64,000 nt of DNA from Nonomuraea sp. SYSU D8015 (GTDB lineage Bacteria; Actinomycetota; Actinomycetes; Streptosporangiales; Streptosporangiaceae): contig NZ_VJYI01000034.1 of assembly GCF_008065375.1 (NCBI RefSeq), forward strand, positions 1-64,000. The letters are read 5' to 3'. Made by a program: the position numbers and the translations under genes. Positions 56,729 to 64,000 of this stretch are shown in pieces (position 1 is the first letter of the stretch; each line of letters opens with the position of its first letter). The notes under the pieces were generated by a model. The model was not told the origin of the DNA. It saw nothing but the letters and a program-made list of their open reading frames with translations, and did no database searches.

Positions 56729-58615
56729 ATGACGACCCAGCCTCCCGGGGACGGGAGTCTCACGAGGCGGCGCCCCGGCCGCCTGCCCATCGGCCGGGCA
56801 TTGACGTTCGGTCTCGTACTGGCGACCGCCGTCATGACGGCGGGAACGCCCGCCACCGCCGCATCGACGACCCCCGGCGTCCCCGATCTCGGGCCGAACG
56901 TCACCGTCTTCGACCCGAGCATGCCGGTCGGCGAGATCCAGGCGACCCTCGACGCGGCGCACGCCGCCCGGGTCGACGACGAGATGGGCAGCGCGCGCCA
57001 TGCGTACCTCTTCAAACCCGGCACGTACGGCACCGCCGAGCAGCCGCTCCAGATCAAGGTGGGCTACTACACCGAGATCGCCGGCCTGGGCGCCTCGCCG
57101 ACCGACGTCGTCATCAACGGCAAGGTCGAGGTCTACAACCGCTGCCTGGCGGACGGCGGGACCTCCAACTGCCTCGCGCTCGTCAACTTCTGGCGCACCC
57201 TGTCCAACCTGTCGATCAACGTCAACGCCGCCGGTCAGGACGGCTGCAGGTCGTCGGCGAACTTCTGGGCCGTCTCCCAGGCGGTGTCCCTGCGCCGGCT
57301 CAACGTCGGCGGCGGCAACCTGTCGCTGATGGACTACTGCACCGCCGGCCCGCAGTACGCCAGCGGGGGCTTCATCGCCGACTCCAGGCTGCCGTCCGTC
57401 GTCAACGGCTCGCAGCAGCAGTGGCTGACCCGCAACAGCGAGGTCGCCGGCTGGTCGAACGCCGTGTGGAACCAGGTCTTCTCCGGCGTCGCCGGCGCAC
57501 CGGACGACGCCGCGTTCCCGAACCCGCCCTACACCACCCTCGACACCACGCCCGTCAGCCGCGAGAAGCCGTACCTGTACGTCGACGCGCAGGGCAGGTA
57601 CAAGGTCCGCGTGCCCGCCGCCCGGAAGGACACACGCGGCGTCTCGTGGGCCGACGGCATGACGCCGGGCCGCACGCTGCCGATCAGCGACTTCTTCGTC
57701 GCCAAGCCGTCGGATCCGGTGCAGGTCATCAACCGCCAGCTCGCGCGCGGCAAGCACCTGCTGCTCACGCCCGGCGTGTACGACATCGCGCGGAGCATCG
57801 AGGTCAAGCGCCCGAACACGGTCGTCCTCGGTCTCGGGCACGCCACGCTCACCGCCGTCCACGGCTCGACCCCGCTCGAGGTCGCCGACGTGCCCGGCGT
57901 CGTCGTCGCCGGCGTGACCGTCGACGCCGGTCTCGAGAAGTCGCCCGTGCTGCTGAGGGTGGGCAAGAAGCACGGGCCGCGCTGGAGCTCGGCGGACAAC
58001 CCGACGACCCTGTCGGATGTGTACTTCCGGGTCGGCGGGCCGCACGTCGGCAAGACCGACCTCGCGCTCGAGGTCAACAGCGACCACGTGCTCATCGACC
58101 ACACCTGGGTGTGGCGCGCCGACCACGGTGTCGAGGGCTTCACCGACACCCAGCGCTGGAACACGAACGTCGGCCGCAACGGCGCCGTCATCAACGGCGA
58201 CCACGTGACCGCGACCGGCCTGTTCGTCGAGCACTTCCAGCAGTACAACACCGTCTGGAACGGCGAAGACGGCACGACGATCCTGTACCAGAACGAGCTG
58301 CCGTACGACCCGCCGACCCAGGCCGACTGGATGAACGGCGACGTCGAGGGCTGGGCCGGCTACAAGGTCGGCGACCGCGTGAAGACTCACCGCCTCTACG
58401 GCGGCGGGGTCTACGTCTTCAACCAGAACAACCCGCAGATCCACACCGAGAACGGCTTCGAGGTTCCTCAGACCCCGGGCGTCCGGCTGCACCACATCAT
58501 GACCGTCAACCTCAGCGCCGGCACGATCGACCACGTCGTCAACGGCGTGGGCGACGCGGCCGACACGACCAAGGTCGGTGTGCCGGTGTACATCACGGAT
58601 TACCCGGCCCCGTAG
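56729..58615 (+). CDS. Secreted right-handed beta-helix protein
   Basis: The 628-residue protein has an Arg-rich N-terminus and a signal peptide (ALTFGLVLATAVMTAGTPAT). Two beta-helix regions follow. The first holds YLFKPGTYGTAEQPLQIKVG and YYTEIAGLGASPTDVVINGK. The second holds LLLTPGVYDIARSIEVKRPN and TVVLGLGHATLTAV. These repeated patterns resemble pectate-lyase-like or GH55-like beta-helices. From memory, close actinobacterial relatives carry misleading names such as coagulation factor or adenylyl cyclase, so the function is unknown. Polysaccharide binding or cleavage is plausible given the palindrome upstream and other secreted hydrolases nearby. Confidence 0.8.
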   Translation: MTTQPPGDGSLTRRRPGRLPIGRALTFGLVLATAVMTAGTPATAASTTPGVPDLGPNVTVFDPSMPVGEIQATLDAAHAARVDDEMGSARHAYLFKPGTYGTAEQPLQIKVGYYTEIAGLGASPTDVVINGKVEVYNRCLADGGTSNCLALVNFWRTLSNLSINVNAAGQDGCRSSANFWAVSQAVSLRRLNVGGGNLSLMDYCTAGPQYASGGFIADSRLPSVVNGSQQQWLTRNSEVAGWSNAVWNQVFSGVAGAPDDAAFPNPPYTTLDTTPVSREKPYLYVDAQGRYKVRVPAARKDTRGVSWADGMTPGRTLPISDFFVAKPSDPVQVINRQLARGKHLLLTPGVYDIARSIEVKRPNTVVLGLGHATLTAVHGSTPLEVADVPGVVVAGVTVDAGLEKSPVLLRVGKKHGPRWSSADNPTTLSDVYFRVGGPHVGKTDLALEVNSDHVLIDHTWVWRADHGVEGFTDTQRWNTNVGRNGAVINGDHVTATGLFVEHFQQYNTVWNGEDGTTILYQNELPYDPPTQADWMNGDVEGWAGYKVGDRVKTHRLYGGGVYVFNQNNPQIHTENGFEVPQTPGVRLHHIMTVNLSAGTIDHVVNGVGDAADTTKVGVPVYITDYPAP

Positions 58616-58626
58616 GGCGGACCGCC

Positions 58627-58655
58627 CCGGTGGGCCGGAGTCCCCGGCCCACCGG
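58627..58655. terminator. Terminator hairpin after the beta-helix gene
   Basis: CCGGTGGGCCGG (58627-58638) and CCGGCCCACCGG (58644-58655) are perfect 12-bp arms around a 5-base loop. They lie between the converging stops of the beta-helix gene and the acyl-CoA dehydrogenase remnant. Confidence 0.8.
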
Positions 58656-58660
58656 ACCGC

Positions 58661-59696
58661 TCACGCCTGCAAGCCGAAGAGGACCCAGGACTCCCCCTGA
58701 GCCAGGCCGGCCAGCTCGCGGCCGCACTCCCGCAGCGCCTGCGGGCCCGAGGTGATGTGCGCCGTGCCGGCGTGGACGTCCCTGAACAGCCGCTGCATCA
58801 GCCCGTCGCGCAGCGCCGAGGTGCCCACGGAGGCGTGGACGAACCGGGCCACCTCGGCGACCGTCCACGTGATGTGGTTGAGCGCCAGCCGCGCCATCGT
58901 CTCCTGGCGCACGTCGAGCTTGCGGCCCGCGTCCAGGGTGCGCTCCACGTCGTCCCAGGTCTCGCGCACCAGGGCCGTGGCGGCGCGGAGCTTGGCCTCG
59001 GCGCGGGCGAAGTCGGCGTGGAAGGCGTGGCTGTCGGCGATCTGGCCGGGCCGCCCGGCCCGTGCACCGACGTGGCGGATCAGCTCGGCACGAAGACGTC
59101 CTCGATGGCGTAGTCGATGCTGCCCGTCGCCCGCAGGCCCAGCACCTCCCAGTTGCCGAGCATCTTGACGTCCTCGACGGGGGTGATGAACATCCGGGGC
59201 TCGCCGGTGTCCTCCACGACGGCCAGGCTGTGGACGTATTGGGCGTGCAGCATGCCGGAGCCGAAGCTCCACTGCCCGCTGAGGCGGAAGCCCCGTCCTC
59301 GCGTACGGCGGTGCCGGGCCGGGTGCCCTGACCGGCGAAGAGTGGCATGCGTGGGCCCTTGTAGATGCGCTCCACGGCGTCGTCGCCCAGGTAGGCGCCG
59401 GCCGTGCCGTTCTCCAGCGTGGTGATCATGGCTACCCAGCCCGTGGAGGCGTCGGCGTAGGACAGCTCCGCGATCACGTCGAGCAACTCCCTGGGGGAAA
59501 GCTCGGCGCCGCCGAGCGGCGCGGGCACCCACATGCCGAAGATTCCCGCCTCGTGCAGGGCGTCCACGACGGGGGTGGTGAGTTTCCCCTGCGCCTCGGC
59601 CGTGCCCGCCTCGCTCTCGATCAGCGGGCGCAGCTCGCGGGCTCGCTCCAGCAGGGTGGTGGTGCCGGCCCGGTGCAGTCGGGGCGTATCGCTCAT
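58661..59696 (-). pseudogene. Broken acyl-CoA dehydrogenase-like (flavin monooxygenase) gene
   Basis: The reading frame starts normally at ATG 59696 (MSDTPRLHRAG) with LRPLIESEAGTAEAQGKL and YADASTGWVAMITTLENGTA. It shifts near 59300, after which a second frame carries FRLSGQWSFGSGMLHAQYVH and VLGLRATGSIDYAIEDVFVP. It shifts again near 59085, where a third frame carries AFHADFARAEAKLRAATALV to the C-terminus. About 60 residues usually found between the last two parts are missing. Two frame changes and a deletion make it a pseudogene. Confidence 0.8.
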
Positions 59697-59802
59697 GTCC
59701 AGGTGCTCCTGATCGTGACGTCGGCGCCTTTCCTCCGTCAGATCACATAGGCGGCACCATGTCCATGGCAAATGGTTTTCCGGCACATCTCTGAATACGC
59801 GC

Positions 59803-59876
59803 CTGTAATTTGCGTGTGGCAGGGGAATGCATTTCGGCCACCACATTACAGCGCGTCATCACGTGATTCCTGTAAT
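59803..59876 (+). repeat. Three CTGTAAT elements upstream of the M4 protease gene
   Basis: CTGTAAT occurs at 59803-59809 and 59870-59876, and inverted as ATTACAG at 59845-59851. The last two form a dyad with an 18-base spacer. They lie 80-153 bp upstream of the protease start in an unusually AT-rich 250-bp region, and may be regulator sites. Confidence 0.4.
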
Positions 59877-59955
59877 GCGATTGTGATTTGTGGTGTTGTC
59901 AAAAGCATGGTGACGATCAGGGACGCCGGTAATTCTGCGTACACCTGGAGGTGTC

Positions 59956-62565
59956 GTGTCCTGGCGTTCCCTCACCATCGCCGCGGCCGCCGTCCTGTCC
60001 CTGGTGACGACCTCACCCCGAGTCGCCGCGGCGGAGGACCCGCCGCCGCCCAGCGTCGAGACCCGAGCGGGCACGGAGGCGCCCGCCGAGGTCAGCGGCC
60101 TGGCCGAACCCGCACCGGCGGGTGATGCGGTCGCCGCGGCCGAAGAGCACCTGACCGATCCCCGCTACCACATCGACCCGGCCGACCTCGTCCCCTTACA
60201 TACCGTCGTGGACGGCGCGGACGAGACGGTCAGGTTCGCGCAGCGGCACCGGGGCCTGCCCGTCGTCGGCGGCCAGTACCTGGTGCACTTCCGCACCGAC
60301 GGCGGCGAGCGCCGGGTGATCGGCGCGGGCGGCCGCTTCCTCACCGAGCTGGACGTCGACCCGACGCCGAGGATCACCGCCGAGCAGGCGGGCAGGCTCG
60401 CCCGCGCCACCCTGGTCAAGGACCGCGCATCGGTACGGGTCATTCCCGGTGGCGGCCTCGTCGTGGTGCCGGACGGGAAGGGCGTGCTGGCCTGGAAGGT
60501 CACCCTCACCGGCGCGGACCCGGTCAAGAAGAAGCCGGTCCTGCTGGAGGCGTACGTGGACGCCCGCTCCGGACGGCCGCTGTTCGCCGTCGACCGGCTG
60601 CGCGGCTTCGAGGGCTCGGTCGTGGCCGGCGGGCAGACCGCCCGGGGCCGTACCGTGCCGCTGCAGGCCTACCAGCGCGCCGACGGCGTCTATGAGCTGC
60701 GCGACCGCTCCCGCCCGATGTGGAACGGCGTCACCGGCGAGATCCTGACCCACGACGCGGCCGGCGCCGACGTCATGGAGATCATGGGTGTGCCGCCGAC
60801 CGGCCTCAAGCTCGCCGAGTCGCCCACGCAGGTCTTCGGCCCTCAGCACACCGACACCGGCGCGGTGGACGCCCACTGGGGCGCGGGACAGATCTACGAG
60901 TACTACCGCAAACTCGGCCGCGAAGGACTGGACGGCCGCGGCGGCACCATGCACTCCGTCGTCAACGTCACCGCCCGGGGCGAGCCGTACGTCGACGCCT
61001 TCTGGGACGGATTCAAGATGGTGTACGGCGGAGGCTACGGCGACTACTACACCCTGGCCGCGAGCCTGGACATCGTCGGCCACGAGATGACCCACGCCGT
61101 GATCGAGCACAGCGCCGACCTGCTCTACCTCAACCAGTCCGGCGCGATCAACGAGGGCCTGGCCGACTACTTCGGCAACGCCGCCCAGCTGGACGTCCTC
61201 GGCATCCCCATGAGCGATCCCGACGCGAGCCTGGTGGGCGAGGACGCGTGCAGGACCGGCCCGCCCATCCAGTGCGCCGCGCGGGACCTCGACGAGGACC
61301 GGCGGCTGCCGGAGGACTACCTCGGCGTCGTCTTCGACAACGGCGGCGTGCACTTCAACTCCACGATCTTCTCCGGCGCGCTCTGGGAGGTCAGGGAGCA
61401 ACTCGGCGCTCGCTTCGACAGGGTCGTCTACAAGGCGCTGACCGAGTACATGACGCCGCTGGACGACTTCGCCGACGGCCGCCGCGCGGTCGAGTCGGCC
61501 GCCCGCGCCGCCGGGCTGTCGGTGCGCGACCGGCTCACGGTCGCGCGGGCATTCGACCGGCGCGGCATCAGGTCCGGCTGGGAGCGCCAGATCCGGGTCG
61601 ACAGCCGCGTCGTGGTCGACCACCCCACCTATGTGTACGGCCCGCCCGCACTGGCAGGCGACCGGTACGCGATGACGAACGCCGCCCCGGACCCCTCCGG
61701 TCCCACCGCGATCTTCACCGGCCGGCTGCGCGGCGGGCCTCCGGTGCGGTTGTCGGACGACGACGGCCGCTCCCACTCGCTCCCCGCCACCGACGGCACC
61801 CGCGTGGGCTGGACGGCCTTCGCCCCCGGGCGGGGCACGTACCAGATCCTGACCCGGCCCCTCGACCGCAGCCGCCCCGCGGCCGTGGTGCACGAGACGG
61901 CCGCAGACGTCATCGCCGTCGAGATCTCCGGTGACACCGTCGCCTGGACCGGCATGGATCCCGCCACCGGAGAGTTCGAGGTGTGGCTGAAGCGGGGGGC
62001 GGCGGCGCCGGTCAACCTCACCGCGGCGGCGGGCGTCCAGGGCGAGTCGCCCTCGATCGCCGCGGGCAGGCTCGCCTACCTGCGGATCACGGAGGAGGGG
62101 GCCGTCCCGGTCGTCCGCGACCTGGCCACCGGCGCCGAGGTCGTGCCGGCGGGCGCGGCCCCGTCGCTGTCCTACCCGCCCGCCGCCGTCATGACCTCCA
62201 GATACGTGCTCTGGCTCGTCGACGCCGACGGCGACGGCCGCAGCGGGATCATGCGGGCGAACGCCGACGGCTCCGGCGTGACCCCGCTCGTGCCGGACGG
62301 GCCGGAGGCGCTGCTGGCGTTCGGCCTGGACGCCAACGACGAGGTCGTCACCGTCTCCTCCGCCGCCAGCTACGTCGTCACGAACGAGACCGTGAACAAG
62401 CTGTACCAGCTCCCGATCACGGGCGGGACGCCGGCGCGGTACTCCTGCAACAGCGGAGAGCAGGTGTTCTTCGCCTCCGGCGAGCGCGCCCGCGTCCTGT
62501 GGCTGGACGGCTCGGCCGGCGACGTCGACCTGGTCACCCGCGACCGGCCCGCCCGCCGCTGCTGA
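59956..62565 (+). CDS. Secreted M4 (thermolysin-like) metalloprotease with C-terminal propeller-like region
   Basis: The 869-residue protein has a signal peptide (SLTIAAAAVLSLVTTSPRVA), an FTP/PepSY-type propeptide (about 60-215) and an M4 catalytic domain. The zinc motif HEMTH is at residues 376-380, the third ligand Glu in NEGLADYFG about 24 residues later, and the catalytic-His region in GGVHFNSTIFSGALW. The last 320 residues contain repeats such as GPTAIFTGRLRGGPPVRLSD and GTYQILTRPLDRSRPAAVV, a beta-propeller pattern not usual for thermolysins. GTG 59956 follows GGAGG at 59947-59951. Confidence 0.9.
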   Translation: MSWRSLTIAAAAVLSLVTTSPRVAAAEDPPPPSVETRAGTEAPAEVSGLAEPAPAGDAVAAAEEHLTDPRYHIDPADLVPLHTVVDGADETVRFAQRHRGLPVVGGQYLVHFRTDGGERRVIGAGGRFLTELDVDPTPRITAEQAGRLARATLVKDRASVRVIPGGGLVVVPDGKGVLAWKVTLTGADPVKKKPVLLEAYVDARSGRPLFAVDRLRGFEGSVVAGGQTARGRTVPLQAYQRADGVYELRDRSRPMWNGVTGEILTHDAAGADVMEIMGVPPTGLKLAESPTQVFGPQHTDTGAVDAHWGAGQIYEYYRKLGREGLDGRGGTMHSVVNVTARGEPYVDAFWDGFKMVYGGGYGDYYTLAASLDIVGHEMTHAVIEHSADLLYLNQSGAINEGLADYFGNAAQLDVLGIPMSDPDASLVGEDACRTGPPIQCAARDLDEDRRLPEDYLGVVFDNGGVHFNSTIFSGALWEVREQLGARFDRVVYKALTEYMTPLDDFADGRRAVESAARAAGLSVRDRLTVARAFDRRGIRSGWERQIRVDSRVVVDHPTYVYGPPALAGDRYAMTNAAPDPSGPTAIFTGRLRGGPPVRLSDDDGRSHSLPATDGTRVGWTAFAPGRGTYQILTRPLDRSRPAAVVHETAADVIAVEISGDTVAWTGMDPATGEFEVWLKRGAAAPVNLTAAAGVQGESPSIAAGRLAYLRITEEGAVPVVRDLATGAEVVPAGAAPSLSYPPAAVMTSRYVLWLVDADGDGRSGIMRANADGSGVTPLVPDGPEALLAFGLDANDEVVTVSSAASYVVTNETVNKLYQLPITGGTPARYSCNSGEQVFFASGERARVLWLDGSAGDVDLVTRDRPARRC

Positions 62566-62580
62566 TGTCCCACGCGAAGC

Positions 62581-62608
62581 GCCTGCCGCACGCCGTCGTG
62601 CGGCAGGC
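62581..62608. terminator. Bidirectional terminator hairpin
   Basis: GCCTGCCGCAC (62581-62591) pairs perfectly with GTGCGGCAGGC (62598-62608) around a 6-base loop. It fills the gap between the converging protease and membrane-protein genes. Confidence 0.75.
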
Positions 62609-62609
62609 C

Positions 62610-63203
62610 TCACGTCAGTTGCAGGATGATGATCGCGACGCCGAGGGTCAGATCGAGGACGAGGCAGAACTCGGCGAGTGAGCGGGCCACGACCTTGTTG
62701 GCGCGCCAGACGATCACGTCTTGTATGCCGTGGCCGATGAGGGCGGCCGCGACCAGGTAGGAGCCGAGGGCCGGGGAGAGCGACAGGGCGACCACCGCGG
62801 CCGCGCCGCAGACCAGCATCAGGGGGATCTGCATGGCGGCGAGTCGTGGGCGGCGTGGCAGGTCGCTGACCAGGCTGAGGATGATGATGGAGGCCGCGCC
62901 GGCGACGAGCGCGGGCCACAGCTCGGCGTCGAGCAGTCTTACCACCGTCACCCCCACGATGCAGGCGCCGAGCAGGATCCAGGCGACGCCTGGCCTGCCG
63001 ACCACCGCCGTGGCGAGGTAGACGAGGGCGGCGAGAAAGACGACGATGCCTTGAGCACGGCCGTCCTGGTCGTCGAAAACGGAAAAGGCCATGGCCAGCA
63101 GGCCCAATAGGGTGGGCCAGCGGTGCACGAGGAATGTCAGGGCACCACCCACCGACGAGCGGTCGGGACGTAAATTTGCTGGTGTCTGGGAAATGTCGGC
63201 CAT
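62610..63203 (-). CDS. Hypothetical integral membrane protein
   Basis: The 197-residue protein has about six hydrophobic segments, including FLAALVYLATAVVG, ILLGACIVGVTVV, ALVAGAASIIILSLV and LVLDLTLGVAIIIL. I recognise no family. ATG 63203 (MADISQTPANL) is chosen; a longer frame adds 13 residues with no support. Confidence 0.65.
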   Translation of the reverse strand: MADISQTPANLRPDRSSVGGALTFLVHRWPTLLGLLAMAFSVFDDQDGRAQGIVVFLAALVYLATAVVGRPGVAWILLGACIVGVTVVRLLDAELWPALVAGAASIIILSLVSDLPRRPRLAAMQIPLMLVCGAAAVVALSLSPALGSYLVAAALIGHGIQDVIVWRANKVVARSLAEFCLVLDLTLGVAIIILQLT

Positions 63204-63310
63204 GACGTCGATTTCATCAGCGGGCCCAACCGACGCCCACATCCTTTGACCGAGCGGTCCGAATTCTTGGGCGTCTGGTCCGATCTGATGCCCCGGCCCG
63301 CGAGGTCCGG

Positions 63311-64000
63311 TCAGCGCAGGGTGGCGGTGAAGGTGCGGCCGTGGGCGTGGCGGGTCGTCGCCTGGACCAGGGTGCCGCCGGGCACGCGGCGTACCGTCAC
63401 CCCCTCTTCGGCCGTGTCGAGCCTCAGGGAGGCGCCGTGCAGGACGACGGTGACGCGGTCGCGTTTCATCGTGGGGTCGGACAGGGCGACGACCGTGCGG
63501 TCGCCGTACCGGACGATGACCGAGGCGGGGCCGTCGATCGACAGGCGCTCGACATGGCGGGGGCCGTCGGCGAAGACGTTGGCGGCGACGAGGCCGAGGG
63601 TCCTGTGTTTGATCGCCTGCACGTGGCGGTTGTTGACCAGGACCGTCAGCGGGCCGCGCGCGTAGCCGCGCAGGCGGGACTCGGTGGCGTTCGGGACCAG
63701 GGCGTAGGCGAGGGCGGGGGCTTCGCCGGTGGCGGGGTGGGTGATCGAGGCGGTGAAGACGTTCTTGGTGACGCTGGTGTCGGGGTTGGAGGTGCGGACG
63801 ACGCGACGGCTGCGGGTCACCGTCTCCAGGCCGGCGGCGACGGGCTGACGGGTGAGGAAGGCGTAGCCGATCGCGGTGCGGCGGGTCTCGTTGGCGTAGC
63901 GCAGCCAGCGCGGGGGCGTGGTGTCGCCGGCCTGCCAGGCCCCGCCGTCCCAGGACGCTCCGGTGAGTGCGACCGTGTCGCCGGGGGCGGCGATGCGGCT
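63311..64000 (-). CDS. Polysaccharide lyase family 8 (hyaluronate/chondroitin/xanthan-lyase type), C-terminal part
   Basis: The frame runs leftward from the right edge for 229 codons to a stop at 63311; the start lies outside the window. RTAIGYAFLTRQPVAAGLE and TRSRRVVRTSNPDTSVTKNV match the beta-sandwich region that follows the catalytic domain in PL8 enzymes, with ITHPATGEAPALAYALVPNA after it. The catalytic Asn-His-Tyr residues are not visible. Family members cleave acidic polysaccharides by beta-elimination. The substrate cannot be told from this part. Confidence 0.82.
   Translation of the reverse strand, partial: SRIAAPGDTVALTGASWDGGAWQAGDTTPPRWLRYANETRRTAIGYAFLTRQPVAAGLETVTRSRRVVRTSNPDTSVTKNVFTASITHPATGEAPALAYALVPNATESRLRGYARGPLTVLVNNRHVQAIKHRTLGLVAANVFADGPRHVERLSIDGPASVIVRYGDRTVVALSDPTMKRDRVTVVLHGASLRLDTAEEGVTVRRVPGGTLVQATTRHAHGRTFTATLR

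Noticed and set aside
55895-58534. A very long minus-strand frame continuous with the DinB-like gene
   Set aside because: Only the last 194 codons from ATG 56479 resemble a protein family. The upstream part is antisense to the beta-helix gene.
60196-62919. A minus-strand open frame of about 900 codons opposite the M4 protease
   Set aside because: It has no recognisable motif and low-complexity composition. The protease on the other strand explains the codon pattern.

Overview
The window is high-GC actinobacterial DNA. GTG starts, 1-4 bp gene overlaps, a mycothiol-dependent formaldehyde dehydrogenase and many secreted hydrolases suggest a filamentous actinomycete, perhaps Streptosporangiaceae (Nonomuraea-like). 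That placement is inference. No rRNA, tRNA or CRISPR array was recognised.

Positions 1-22,700 look like accessory sequence. The left edge holds the start of a probable transposase and a small Xre-type regulator, followed by a LuxR-type (LAL) regulator. Next come a BlaI/M56 sensor module with an MFS efflux gene behind tandem BlaI-like operators, and a chromate resistance operon (chrA plus a ChrB split into two genes). Further on are an MFS transporter, a P450 with a divergent SnoaL-like gene, small secreted proteins, an EEP-family phosphatase, a GH43 glycosidase, an acyltransferase, a CNNM/CorC-like protein lacking its first membrane segment, a CPBP protease and a TetR regulator. Several decayed genes lie between them: an MFS-like fragment, a sugar-porter C-terminus and an APH-type phosphotransferase remnant.

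Positions 22,800-28,400 hold a carbohydrate operon: a LacI regulator with two tandem operators on its own promoter, a lipoprotein binding protein, two permeases and a GH32-like intracellular glycosidase. A GNAT-methyltransferase fusion and a secreted LVIVD/PA-domain protein follow.

Positions 31,980-55,780 are the core of the window: an apparently complete route from choline to pyruvate. betA and betB make glycine betaine, and proV-proWW-proX import betaine or choline. A three-component Rieske oxygenase (oxygenase, Rieske ferredoxin, FAD reductase) is predicted to demethylate betaine. A dimethylglycine dehydrogenase-like protein and sarcosine oxidase (soxBDAG) remove the next two methyl groups. 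glyA and sdaA convert glycine to serine and pyruvate. Formaldehyde is handled by mycothiol-dependent MscR plus a metallo-beta-lactamase-fold hydrolase, and formyl-THF by purU. An IclR regulator sits in the middle. Five promoter regions carry a TTGC-N7-GCAA element, each with a weaker copy exactly 19 bp away centre to centre; this looks like an unreported regulon operator.

Positions 55,900-64,000 hold a DinB-like protein, a secreted beta-helix protein behind a 16-bp palindrome, a broken acyl-CoA dehydrogenase-like gene, a thermolysin-family protease with a C-terminal propeller-like region, a membrane protein and the C-terminus of a polysaccharide lyase family 8 enzyme running off the right edge.
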